DNA from: Candidatus Sulfotelmatobacter sp.
GTDB lineage: Bacteria > Acidobacteriota > Terriglobia > Terriglobales > Acidobacteriaceae
Assembly: GCA_030037515.1 (NCBI GenBank)
Contig: JASHRE010000328.1
Location: 1 to 9,064 of the forward strand
Direction: 5' to 3'
DNA: 9,064 nucleotides
In this document: piece after piece, positions 1-7,204 of the stretch
Layout: each line of letters opens with the position of its first letter
Position numbering within the stretch: the first letter of the stretch is position 1
Made by a program: the position numbers and the translations under genes
The notes under the pieces: model-generated
What the model saw: only the letters and a program-made list of their open reading frames with translations
The model's database searches: none
What the model was told of the DNA's origin: nothing

Positions 1-497
1 TCACCACGCCTGGCTCCAGTCCGTATGGGCTCGTCATCAGTCCTGACGGCAATTATCTCTACACGGCCAATTTCGGCGATAACACGATTTCTGAGTTCAC
101 GATCGGTTCGAGTGGATTGCTCACGCCGATTTCGGGATCGCCGATTGGGCAAACCTTCACCGGGCCGGTATCGCTCGTGATTGAACCCTCCGGGAAATAT
201 CTTTACGTCGCGAATCAGCAGAGTTCCGGCAATGTTGCGGGCTACTCGATCGGCACGGGCGGAGCTTTGTCGGTGCTGACCAGTTCGCCATATCCGACAG
301 GTGCGCAACCGAACTACATTGCCAGCGATCCGGGCGGAAATTTTCTGTTTGTCGGAAACTTGTCGAAACCGGTCATCGAGTCATTTTGTCTGGCGTCGAA
401 ATTGAGCTGCAACGCCAGCCCGGGACCGGGATCGCTGACGGAAGTGGAGAAATATCCGTTGGTCGGGGCGCCCACTTCCATCGTGGTTTCGCCGTAG
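1..497 (+). CDS. Beta-propeller 'lactonase-like' (YVTN/NHL-type) protein, C-terminal part only
   Basis: The reading frame is open from base 3 to the TAG at 495-497, giving about 164 residues with the N-terminus lost beyond the left edge. The first ATG or TTG codons inside the window are internal and not the true start. The protein shows repeated propeller blades, each with a P-x-G-x-x-L-Y-x-A-N core: one near the left edge (SPDGNYLYTANFGDNTIS), one at about bases 186-216 (PSGKYLYVANQQSSGN) and a weaker one at about 330-360 (PGGNFLFVGN). The last strand ends in GAPTSIVVSP at the stop, as expected when a propeller closes. Family knowledge: such proteins (beta-propeller fold lactonase or YVTN repeat family) are usually secreted; the enzymatic name comes from 6-phosphogluconolactonase homology and is rarely tested. 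No catalytic assignment is possible from this fragment. It reads towards the PKS operon but is separated from it by about 190 bases, so it is probably a separate transcript. Confidence 0.85.
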   Translation, partial: TTPGSSPYGLVISPDGNYLYTANFGDNTISEFTIGSSGLLTPISGSPIGQTFTGPVSLVIEPSGKYLYVANQQSSGNVAGYSIGTGGALSVLTSSPYPTGAQPNYIASDPGGNFLFVGNLSKPVIESFCLASKLSCNASPGPGSLTEVEKYPLVGAPTSIVVSP

Positions 498-542
498 CGC
501 GCTGCTTGTCGTCCCGGGAATGTGCGCGGATTTTACAGGCGC

Positions 543-574
543 GTGACAGCCGATTCCAAACCAAGTGGGATAAT
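543..574 (+). promoter_or_regulatory. Possible promoter for the type III PKS operon (extended -10)
   Basis: The 498-690 gap has no convincing gene. It contains TGGGATAAT at 566-574, which fits an extended -10 (TG-N-GATAAT), with a GTGACA at 543-548 that could act as a -35. The spacer between the two hexamers is 20 bases, longer than the ideal 17, which an extended -10 could tolerate. It would give a leader of about 110 bases before the ATG at 691. This is a pattern match only. Confidence 0.3.
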
Positions 575-690
575 GCCAGTCAGTGGCGGCAAGATAGAGC
601 TGCAACCGTGAGGAACGGACGCTCATCTTAGGGGCAACGCCGTCGCTGCAAAGGTCAGACGACTCGCTCGGGCCGGAGACCGGTTAACCC

Positions 691-1740
691 ATGAAAATCG
701 CCAGCTCCGCCAGTGCCTTTCCCAAGCACTACTACTCGCAGAAGTTTCTGCTGGAGCAGCTGCAGCAATATTGGGGACACCATCTCCCCAGCCCGCAAGT
801 GCTGGCGCGGCTGCATCGCAACGTCGCGGTCGAGGGGCGGCATCTCGCGCTGCCCACGGAGAAGTACTATGACATCGCAACCTGGGGACAGGCCAACGAT
901 CTCTGGGTCGAAGTGGCGCGGGAGCTGGGCGAACAGGCGCTCTGCCGGGCCTTGCATCGTGCGGGGTTGGATCGCCAGGAACTGGGCGCGCTGTTCTTTG
1001 TTTCGGTAACCGGGATCGCGAGCCCGTCGATCGACGCGTTGCTGATCAATCGCATGGGCTTGCCGGCCAACATTCGTCGCGTGCCGATCTTCGGACTGGG
1101 CTGCGTGGCCGGAGCCGCGGGGATATCCCGCGCCGCCGATTACGTGCGGGCGTATCCCGAGCAGGCCGCCGCGCTGGTGTCGGTCGAGTTGTGCTCGCTG
1201 ACGATTCAGCGAGATGACCTGTCGGTGGCAAATCTGATTTCCTCCGGACTGTTCGCCGATGGCGCCGCAGCGGTCATTGTCACGGGAGATGAAATCGACT
1301 CGAACGGTCCGGTCATTCGCGCGACTCGGTCGATTTTCTATCCACAAACGGAAGAGATGATGGGATGGAAGATCACCGAAAAGGGATTCCGCATTGTGCT
1401 TTCGCCGGAAGTCCCGCAACTGATTCGCGAACATCTCGGGCATGATGTCGATGCCTTTCTCGCGGCTCAAGGGCTCAAACGCAACGACCTGAAAAGTTGG
1501 GTGCTGCACACTGGCGGACCGAAAGTGCTGGAAGCGACCGCGGCCGCACTCGGTCTGCACGATGGCCAGCTTGATGCGTCGTGGGAGTGTTTGAAGCGAG
1601 TGGGAAATTTGGCGTCGGCGTCGGTGCTGGTCGTGCTCGAAGATGTGATGCGAAACCGGCGTCCGGAGCCGGGAACGCTGGGTTTGCTCGCCGCTATGGG
1701 GCCGGGATTCTGCTCAGAATTGTTGCTGCTGGAATGGTAA
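691..1740 (+). CDS. Type III polyketide synthase (chalcone/stilbene synthase superfamily)
   Basis: This 349-residue protein has the usual length and fold pattern of a homodimeric, cytoplasmic type III PKS, which loads an acyl-CoA starter on a cysteine, extends it with malonyl-CoA and cyclises the product. All three catalytic residues are visible: Cys138 in GLGCVAGAAG, His273 in VLHTGGPK and Asn306 in KRVGNLASAS. The motif LFADGAAAVIV (187-197) and Phe233 in GFRIVLSP place phenylalanines where chalcone synthase has gatekeepers Phe215 and Phe265. The C-terminal GPGF loop (338-340) lies in AMGPGFCSELLLLEW, the usual closing motif. The ATG at 691 has GGAG at 675-678, a long but usable spacing. 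The starter unit cannot be read from sequence: long-chain fatty acyl (alkylresorcinol or alkylpyrone, as in SrsA/ArsB-type enzymes) is plausible, but a tetrahydroxynaphthalene-, phloroglucinol- or pyrone-forming enzyme is also possible. It is the first gene of a coupled operon with an FAD enzyme and a YceI protein. Confidence 0.93.
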   Translation: MKIASSASAFPKHYYSQKFLLEQLQQYWGHHLPSPQVLARLHRNVAVEGRHLALPTEKYYDIATWGQANDLWVEVARELGEQALCRALHRAGLDRQELGALFFVSVTGIASPSIDALLINRMGLPANIRRVPIFGLGCVAGAAGISRAADYVRAYPEQAAALVSVELCSLTIQRDDLSVANLISSGLFADGAAAVIVTGDEIDSNGPVIRATRSIFYPQTEEMMGWKITEKGFRIVLSPEVPQLIREHLGHDVDAFLAAQGLKRNDLKSWVLHTGGPKVLEATAAALGLHDGQLDASWECLKRVGNLASASVLVVLEDVMRNRRPEPGTLGLLAAMGPGFCSELLLLEW

Positions 1741-2867
1741 TGGGAGCGTTGACGCGAACTCTGCCGGACTCAACCGATGTTTTTGTCGTTGGCGGCGGGC
1801 CCGCCGGCCTGGCTGCCGCGATCGCGGCGCGGCAACGGGAATTTCGAGTTGTGGTCGCCGACGGCGCGCATCCCCCGATCGACAAGGCTTGCGGGGAAGG
1901 CTTTCTGCCGGATGGTGTGGCTGCTCTGCAACGTTTGGGAATTCAGATTCCGGCGGACAATGCGTGGCTATTTAGTGGGATCCGGTTCCGCAGCGGTGAA
2001 CTCTCGGCCGATGCTCGTTTTGCCGAACCGAGTTGCGGGCTCGCGATTCGCCGCACGTGTTTGCATTGCGCCATGACAAAACGCGCAAAGCAGTTGGGCG
2101 CGGAATTATTCTGGGGTGCGCCTGCGACCGGGATCTGCGCGGAGGGAGTTCGGGTGGGCGATCGTTTTGTGCGCGCGCGCTGGATCGTTGGCGCGGATGG
2201 CGCGAACTCGCGGGTACGCCGCTGGGCCGGCCTGGACCATTCTCGTCCTCAGCTGCGTTATGCATTCCGCCGCCATTTCCACGTGACTCCTTGGACCGAC
2301 CACATGGAAGTCTATTGGGGCCAGCGCTGCCAGGCCTATGCCACCGGAGTCAACCACAATCAGGTCTGCATCGCCTTGGCTTCACACAATCCGAAGCTGC
2401 GGCTTGAAGACGGACTGAACTCCCTGCCCGCGCTGCGCGCCCGCCTGCAGGGAGCCGAGGTCGTTTCGAACGAACGCGGAGCGTTGACGGGCAATCGACA
2501 ATTCGCTCGAGTGTGGCAGAAAAATGTCGCCCTGATCGGCGACGCTTCCGGCACGGTCGACGCGATCACCGGGGAAGGCATTGGACTGGCGTTCCGCCAG
2601 GCGATTTCGTTGGCGGATTCGTTGCGCTCCGGAGATTTGGATGCGTATCAGCGCAAACATCGAAGGCTGGCTCTGCGTCCGAAGTGGATGGCGCGGCTGA
2701 TGCTCAGCATGGACCGGCGCCCGAAATTGCAGCAGCACACGCTGAAGATCTTCGAGCGGCACCCGGAGATTTTCCAGCGGCTGGTCGAGTTTCATGTTGG
2801 AGTGTTACCGCCCTCGCAACTGGTACGCCAAGGCCTGATGCTGGGTTGGGAACTGCTCACCACATAA
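1740..2867 (+). CDS. FAD-dependent oxidoreductase / aromatic hydroxylase-like (geranylgeranyl-reductase-like flavoprotein)
   Basis: A 375-residue flavoprotein of the p-hydroxybenzoate hydroxylase / geranylgeranyl reductase superfamily. Motifs seen, numbered from 1740: the Rossmann dinucleotide fold VFVVGGGPAG (about 14-23), a CGEGFLPDG loop (51-59) like that of GGR-type enzymes, a DG-type NAD(P)H/FAD motif GADGANSRVRRWAG (151-164), and the second FAD motif LIGDASGTVDAITGEGIG (265-282). It has no signal peptide or clear membrane helix and should be cytoplasmic or loosely membrane-associated. The frame stays open back to 1581, but a start there would overlap the synthase by 160 bases with atypical sequence. 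ATG at 1740 shares one base with the synthase stop (TAATG) and has GGA six bases upstream; ATG at 1734 adds two residues and is equally possible. The tight coupling suggests it acts on the synthase product, for example by ring hydroxylation to a quinone as proposed for SrsC. Reduction of a double bond is the main alternative. Confidence 0.85.
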   Translation: MGALTRTLPDSTDVFVVGGGPAGLAAAIAARQREFRVVVADGAHPPIDKACGEGFLPDGVAALQRLGIQIPADNAWLFSGIRFRSGELSADARFAEPSCGLAIRRTCLHCAMTKRAKQLGAELFWGAPATGICAEGVRVGDRFVRARWIVGADGANSRVRRWAGLDHSRPQLRYAFRRHFHVTPWTDHMEVYWGQRCQAYATGVNHNQVCIALASHNPKLRLEDGLNSLPALRARLQGAEVVSNERGALTGNRQFARVWQKNVALIGDASGTVDAITGEGIGLAFRQAISLADSLRSGDLDAYQRKHRRLALRPKWMARLMLSMDRRPKLQQHTLKIFERHPEIFQRLVEFHVGVLPPSQLVRQGLMLGWELLTT

Positions 2868-2870
2868 ACG

Positions 2871-3488
2871 ATGATTGGCATGATGACGCGTTGGCCGAAC
2901 CCGGCATGGTTCCTGGCTTTTTTGTTCTCTCCGCTCCTGTTCGCTGCGGCGCAACAAACAACTCTGGAACTTGACCCGGCGAAGACTTCGATTCAGTTCA
3001 CGTTGGACGCTTCGCTGCACACCGTGCATGGAAGCTTTCAGGCGACGCAGGGCCGGTTACGGCTGGATCCGGCATCGGGCGCGCTTTCTGGGGTGATTGT
3101 GGTCGATGCGCGAAGTGGCCATACCGGCAACGGTCTGCGCGATCGGAAAATGCACAAAGACGTAATCGAGAGCGAGCAATATCCGGAAATTTCCTTTCGT
3201 GCAGACCGCGTAACCGGCACGCTGGTTCAGCCAGGAAAGTCTGTGGTCAAAGTTCATGGAACGTTCAACCTTCACGGAATTGACCGTCAGATTGAAGTAC
3301 CGGCCGAAGTGGAAATGGCGGCCAACCGCTGGACGGCGAGGGTTCGCTTCACCATTCCTTATGCCAAGTGGGGAATGAAGAATCCGAGCACGCTGTTCTT
3401 GCGGGTGAGCGATTCGGTGGAAATTGATTTCGCGGCGGCGGGGAATGTCGAAAGCGCGGGCGGCATCGGCTCCGCTTCCAATCAATAG
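2871..3488 (+). CDS. YceI family periplasmic lipid/isoprenoid-quinone-binding protein
   Basis: A 205-residue protein with an N-terminal signal peptide: basic start, hydrophobic run WFLAFLFSPLLFAAA (13-27) and a probable cleavage after Ala27, before QQT. The mature part is a YceI beta-barrel: ELDPAKTSIQFTLDASLH (33-50), the conserved DRKMHKDVIESEQYPEISF (91-109), GTFNLHGI (130-137) and the closing FTIPYAKWGMKNPS (160-173) with DSVEIDF (181-187). YceI domains adopt a lipocalin-like barrel that holds polyisoprenoid or other long-chain amphiphiles (known from the Thermus TT1927b structure), so the protein probably carries or sequesters a lipophilic molecule in the periplasm. It begins 3 bases after the FAD enzyme's stop, so it is almost surely co-transcribed with the PKS and may bind their product. 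ATGs at 2880 and 2883 are alternative starts that would shorten the n-region. Its TAG overlaps the end of the opposite-strand gene by 7 bases. Confidence 0.92.
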   Translation: MIGMMTRWPNPAWFLAFLFSPLLFAAAQQTTLELDPAKTSIQFTLDASLHTVHGSFQATQGRLRLDPASGALSGVIVVDARSGHTGNGLRDRKMHKDVIESEQYPEISFRADRVTGTLVQPGKSVVKVHGTFNLHGIDRQIEVPAEVEMAANRWTARVRFTIPYAKWGMKNPSTLFLRVSDSVEIDFAAAGNVESAGGIGSASNQ

Positions 3489-5185
3489 CCTTCCAACGGC
3501 CTGATTCCTTTTGCTTCCGTGCACAGATAAGCGCGTCCGGCCGAGAGATTCTTGTATTCTTCGGTCCGCCCACTCGGCCACTCGATCACGATGCGATCGG
3601 CGCGGTCGTGAGTTCCGACGCCGAACGTGACCGGCAATTCCGACTGCGAAAGATAGCTGGACCCGCCTTTGACCATCCGCAATTGAGTTATCCCGGCCGT
3701 ATAGACGCGCACAATCGCTCCGATCGCGTCGCGGTTCGATTTCGTTCCGACAAGTTGAAAACGAAGGCTGTGATTGGCCGCGAGCAAATCGTTGCGAAAC
3801 AGATAGGCCGGGCCGTTGTTGGTGGTGAGCAGGAGATCGAGATCGCCATCGCGATCGAAATCGGCAAAGGCAAGACCGCGCCCGACTTTAGGGGAATCGA
3901 AATCGCCGCCGACTTCACCTGCAACATCGTGAAAACGGCCGTTGCCGGTATTGAGAAACAGCTGCGGCGGTTGGGCATAGCCGACGTTGCCGCGAATGTT
4001 GCGCACCGTTTCATCGATGTGTCCGTTGGCCACGGCGAAGTCGAGCCAGCCATCCAGATTGAAATCGAGAAAGCTGCAGCCGAATCCCAAGCTATTCTTG
4101 GAGGCCATGCCAACTCCCGATTGAGCGGCAATGTCTTCGAAACCGCGGCCAGTCGGGAGATACAGGCCGATCATCTCGTTATCAAAATTCGTGATGGCGA
4201 CGCCGGTGGAGCCGGAATTTTCAAAGTCGGCGGCGTCGATTCCCATGCCGGCACGAGCTTTCCCTTCGGTGCTGAACGCGAGGCCCGCCTCGACGGCTTC
4301 ATCGCGGAAGGTGCCGTTGCGCTGATTGCGATAGAGCTTGTTGGGCTGCGTGTCGTTGGCCACGAGCAGATCGGGCCAGCCATCCTGATTGTCGTCGAGC
4401 ACGGCGACGCCGAGAGATTTCGAACTGCTGTCGAAAATTCCGCTGGAAGCGGTGACGTCTTCAAACGTGCCATCGCCGCGATTGTGAAACAGCCAGCAGG
4501 TTTCGCCGCGATAGGCTTCTGGTGTGCAATAGGATTTGTGCTTGCCATCGAGGCTGCAGAAAATGTCGTGCTCGGGCGACCACTTCACATAATTGCACAC
4601 GAAAAGGTCGAGCAGGCCATCGCGGTCGTAGTCGAACCATAGAGCCGATGTGCTGAACGACTCGCGCTTCCCGAGGCCGCTCGCGTTCGTGACATCGACG
4701 AAAGTGCCTTTGCCGGTATTGCGGAAGAGACGATTTTGTCCGACGCAGGTGATCAGAATGTCGGGGAATCCGTCGTTGTTGTAATCGCCGACAGCGACGC
4801 CCATGCCATAAAACTCGCGATCAAGTCCGGCGTGGGAAGTCACGTCGGTGAAGGTGCCGTTGCGATTGTTGCGATAGAGACGAAGAGTCGTTCGGGTTTT
4901 CTTGTGGCCGGGCCAATCGCATCCGTTGATCAGCAGAACGTCTTGCCAGCCGTCGCGATCGTAATCGAGAAAAGCGCAGCCGGAGCCCATCGTTTCGGGG
5001 AGATATTTTCCTCCGAAAGCGCCGGTGTTGTGTTGGAAGGCGATGCCGGCTTGTGTGGTGACATCGGTGAAGCGAAAACCAGGACTGGCGGAGAAGTTCG
5101 CTTGCCCCGCGAGGAAATCAGGACCCAGGAATCGGGCCCCAGACGCGAGCCCGGCCATGCCCATCAGGAAAGAACGTCGATTCAC
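3482..5185 (-). CDS. Secreted CRTAC1-like protein: VCBS/FG-GAP repeats plus C-terminal ASPIC/UnbV domain
   Basis: A 567-residue exported protein. The start is GTG at 5185, within a GTGA overlap with the response regulator stop. The N-terminus NRRSFLMGMAGLASGARFLG (2-21) has a twin-arginine pair followed by a hydrophobic stretch, suggesting Tat export. The body has repeated calcium-loop motifs of the D-x-[DN]-x-D-G type: DYDRDGWQD (74-82), DYNNDGFPD (134-142), DYDRDGLLD (185-193), DDNQDGWPD (264-272), DFNLDGWLD (374-382) and DFDRDGDLD (442-450), each followed by an N-G-T-F-x-D-V-T type strand. The copy at 320-328 (DFENSGSTG) has lost most of its ligands. Residues 210-230 form a cysteine-bearing insert (C210, C220, C230). 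The last 80 or so residues (about 486-555), with GAIVRV, SSYLSQSE and EWPSGRTEEY, match ASPIC/UnbV. The likely role is adhesion, matrix or calcium-dependent binding; no enzyme activity is visible. It is the last gene of a kinase-regulator operon, which suggests regulation of or by its neighbours. Confidence 0.92.
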   Translation of the reverse strand: MNRRSFLMGMAGLASGARFLGPDFLAGQANFSASPGFRFTDVTTQAGIAFQHNTGAFGGKYLPETMGSGCAFLDYDRDGWQDVLLINGCDWPGHKKTRTTLRLYRNNRNGTFTDVTSHAGLDREFYGMGVAVGDYNNDGFPDILITCVGQNRLFRNTGKGTFVDVTNASGLGKRESFSTSALWFDYDRDGLLDLFVCNYVKWSPEHDIFCSLDGKHKSYCTPEAYRGETCWLFHNRGDGTFEDVTASSGIFDSSSKSLGVAVLDDNQDGWPDLLVANDTQPNKLYRNQRNGTFRDEAVEAGLAFSTEGKARAGMGIDAADFENSGSTGVAITNFDNEMIGLYLPTGRGFEDIAAQSGVGMASKNSLGFGCSFLDFNLDGWLDFAVANGHIDETVRNIRGNVGYAQPPQLFLNTGNGRFHDVAGEVGGDFDSPKVGRGLAFADFDRDGDLDLLLTTNNGPAYLFRNDLLAANHSLRFQLVGTKSNRDAIGAIVRVYTAGITQLRMVKGGSSYLSQSELPVTFGVGTHDRADRIVIEWPSGRTEEYKNLSAGRAYLCTEAKGIRPLEGY

Positions 5186-5811
5186 GGAACGTTCACCAGC
5201 CCGGCGCGAATCGCGTACACGACCAGTTCGGCCGTCTTGTGGATTCCCAGCGTGTTCATGATGTTGGCGCGGTGCACCGCGACCGTGTTGGCGCTGAGGT
5301 CGAGAGCGGTGGCGATCTCTTTGTTGGACTTGCCGTCGACAATCATCTGCAGAACTTGCAGTTCACGCGGCGTGAGCGCGGCGCTGCGTTCGCCCTTGAG
5401 TTGCGTTCGCTGCTCTACCTTCGCATCGAAAACGGTCTCGCCAGCGGCAACTTTGCGAACCGCCGATCCGAGTTCGAGATCCATTGCGTCTTTGAGAATG
5501 TAGCCCTTCGCGCCCGCCTCAATCGCCTGGCGCACCCAGGTGTTTTCGGTGTGCATGCTGAGCATGAGTACGGCTGTGTTTGGGGACTGTTCGAGAATCT
5601 CGCGTGTCACCTCTAATCCGTTCATGCCGGGCAGGGCGCAATCCATGACGACGACTTGCGGACTAAGTTCCTTTGCGAGCCGGAGGGCATTTTCGCCGTC
5701 GCCGGCCTCGCCCACGACCTCCATATCGGGCTCATCTTCCAGCATGCGGCGGAATCCCCGGCGCACGAGGCTGTGATCATCCACGAGCAAGACTGTGATC
5801 TTCTTTTCCAT
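5182..5811 (-). CDS. Response regulator, NarL/FixJ family (REC + LuxR-type HTH)
   Basis: A 209-residue DNA-binding response regulator. The receiver domain (about 5-122) has the acidic pair Asp11-Asp12, phospho-acceptor Asp57 in VVVMDCALPGMNG, Ser85 at the switch position and Lys107 in GYILKDA. The output domain (147-206) is a LuxR/NarL helix-turn-helix: LTPRELQVLQMIVDGKSNKEIA and LSANTVAVHRANIMNTLGI. The ATG at 5811 is chosen because GGAG lies 4 bases upstream and the protein then begins MEKKITVLLVDDH, as is typical. The frame continues 24 codons further upstream inside the kinase gene and is not used. It overlaps the kinase by 35 bases and the next gene by 4 (GTGA), so the three are translationally coupled. 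Its partner is the adjacent kinase; its targets are unknown, though autoregulation of this operon is likely. Confidence 0.96.
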   Translation of the reverse strand: MEKKITVLLVDDHSLVRRGFRRMLEDEPDMEVVGEAGDGENALRLAKELSPQVVVMDCALPGMNGLEVTREILEQSPNTAVLMLSMHTENTWVRQAIEAGAKGYILKDAMDLELGSAVRKVAAGETVFDAKVEQRTQLKGERSAALTPRELQVLQMIVDGKSNKEIATALDLSANTVAVHRANIMNTLGIHKTAELVVYAIRAGLVNVP

Positions 5812-7180
5812 AAGACTCCGCTTTTTCTCGAGGAACAATAAGATGCACGCGCGTTCCGCCCTGGTCCGGATGCGAAAACACAATCCGTCCGCCCATCAGT
5901 TCGGCGCGCTCGCGCATGGCAACGAGCCCGATACCCCGCCGGCGTGCATTCTCGGGAAAACCCACGCCGTGATCTTGCACGTCCAACTCAAGCGCATCAG
6001 GCAAGAAGAGCAAGCGCACCCATGCCTGTTTGGCGGCCGAATGGCGTGCCACATTGTTCAAAGCTTCCTGCAAAATGCGGTAGATATGGACTCCGGCGGC
6101 GCCGTCGACCGCAAACGGCTGCCCCTGCTTTTCATAGGATATGTTAATCCCAGTCTGCCTTTCCACGGTCGGGATGTACCAGTCGAGCGTGCTTTCGAGG
6201 CCCGCCTCATCGAGCATGACCGGATGCAGCGCCTGCGAAAGGCTGCGCACGCTTTCAAGCGTGGACTGGACGGTTTGAAGCACTTCCTGCAGGTCGGCGC
6301 GCAGCGAGGATCCCTCCGGAGCATGCGATCCGGCGCGGCGCAGCATCGATCCCACCGCGGTCAGAACCTGACCGAATTCGTCGTGAAGTTCGCGGGAAAT
6401 ATAACGGAGCGTCGATTCCTGCGTGGAGATGAGTTTTTGCGCCAGTTCGCTTCGACGTTCGGAAATCTCCGCCATTTGCGCAAACAGGCGGCGATTCCAG
6501 CGGATGATCGAAAGGCTGCTCAGCAAAATCGCCAGCAGCGTGGCGCTGAGGAACACATAGACTTGCCGCTGCACGCGATCGTAAATTTCGACGATTTGAT
6601 GGCCGGCTTGCTCTTCGTTCTCCGTGTTCTGGACCAGCAATCGCGCGACCGCGGTGCTCAGCGCCGCCTGTCGTTCCTGGAGTGAAAGCTGAATCTGGGC
6701 GCGGGCTTCTTTCGTGTTTCCGTTCCTGGCCAACGCGAAGACGCGGTCCGCGGCGTCCCAGAATTGATTGAAGAAACTGGTGAGAAACGCGCTCTGCTGC
6801 GGAGTGCGGCTGGCGGCAGCGAATCCAGATTCGAGGCGCATGGCGTCGTGGAGATCGGTGTGAATGCGCTCAAATTGCGCCGACCAGGCGGTGAGCGGAT
6901 ACGGTTCGTCCCCGCTGGCCATGTCGCGCATCGCGACGGCGAGAGAATTGAGATCGTTCTGAATGCGGAGGAGCTGGAGGGAATCTTTGCGGTTTCGATC
7001 TACCAGATTGGTCTGCAACTTGCGCAGACCAACGACCTGCCACGTCATGTAGGCGGAATACGCGATCAGCGCAGATAGCGTGATGACGAGGCCGAGCAGC
7101 AGACCGAGAGTCGGTGAGCGGTCCGGCGAAGATGGGCGGGACACGCCCCGAGCATACAACGGGTGCCCGCGGCCTGTCAC
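5777..7180 (-). CDS. Membrane sensor histidine kinase, HisKA_3 (NarX/DegS/LiaS type)
   Basis: A 467-residue kinase. Two transmembrane segments, about 24-46 and 208-227, flank a mainly helical periplasmic sensor of about 160 residues (47-207), resembling a four-helix-bundle type. A cytoplasmic linker with coiled-coil character (229-256) leads to the HisKA_3 dimerisation domain with the phospho-acceptor His266 in RELHDEFGQVLTA, then a HATPase_c domain with N-box QEALNNVARHS (371-381), G1 box DHGVGF (403-408) and G2 region GIGLVAMRERAELMGG (416-431). The first visible start is GTG at 7180; it lacks a good ribosome binding site, and GTG at 7144 (455 residues, beginning SRPSSPDRS) is an alternative that keeps both membrane segments. 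The ligand is unknown. The gene overlaps the response regulator by 35 bases and is expected to phosphorylate its Asp57. The last 20 or so residues extend beyond the HATPase and run into the overlap. Confidence 0.93.
   Translation of the reverse strand: MTGRGHPLYARGVSRPSSPDRSPTLGLLLGLVITLSALIAYSAYMTWQVVGLRKLQTNLVDRNRKDSLQLLRIQNDLNSLAVAMRDMASGDEPYPLTAWSAQFERIHTDLHDAMRLESGFAAASRTPQQSAFLTSFFNQFWDAADRVFALARNGNTKEARAQIQLSLQERQAALSTAVARLLVQNTENEEQAGHQIVEIYDRVQRQVYVFLSATLLAILLSSLSIIRWNRRLFAQMAEISERRSELAQKLISTQESTLRYISRELHDEFGQVLTAVGSMLRRAGSHAPEGSSLRADLQEVLQTVQSTLESVRSLSQALHPVMLDEAGLESTLDWYIPTVERQTGINISYEKQGQPFAVDGAAGVHIYRILQEALNNVARHSAAKQAWVRLLFLPDALELDVQDHGVGFPENARRRGIGLVAMRERAELMGGRIVFSHPDQGGTRVHLIVPREKAESYGKEDHSLARG
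5816..5819 (-). promoter_or_regulatory. Ribosome binding site that fixes the response regulator start
   Basis: On the minus strand GGAG is followed after 4 bases by the ATG ending at 5809. This favours the ATG at 5811 over the 24-codon longer reading frame starting at 5883. Confidence 0.6.
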
Positions 7181-7204
7181 ACGGGCCAGAAGGGCGCGAG
7201 GGAG

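Noticed and set aside
498..690. Small ORFs and a possible terminator in the gap between the propeller gene and the PKS
   Set aside because: The short frames here (one runs through from inside the propeller gene, 386-631) show no domain; GC-rich imperfect pairings around 519-545 have no T-run. Only a weak promoter pattern was kept.
655..1560. Long minus-strand open frame (about 300 codons) antisense to the PKS gene
   Set aside because: It is the shadow of a GC-rich gene with a clear catalytic triad on the plus strand; its product has no recognisable domain and is rich in Arg, Gln and His as expected for shadow frames.
1581..1739. Extended start of the FAD oxidoreductase at GTG 1581
   Set aside because: This would overlap the PKS by 160 bases and adds Arg/Gly/Ala-rich residues without domain similarity; the fold begins at the dinucleotide motif shortly after the ATG at 1740.
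3608..4642. Plus-strand open frame of 344 codons within the VCBS/UnbV gene
   Set aside because: Its repeated AIAIEIE-like stretches are the reverse complement of the DxDxDG repeat motifs; the minus-strand protein is clearly the real one.
5812..5883. 24-codon N-terminal extension of the response regulator
   Set aside because: The upstream residues (MCFRIRTRAERACILL...) are not part of the receiver fold, while ATG 5811 has a well-placed GGAG.
5239..6685. Plus-strand open frames across the regulator and kinase genes (for example 5795-6685)
   Set aside because: All are antisense to genes with complete H-box, N-box, G-box and receiver motifs.
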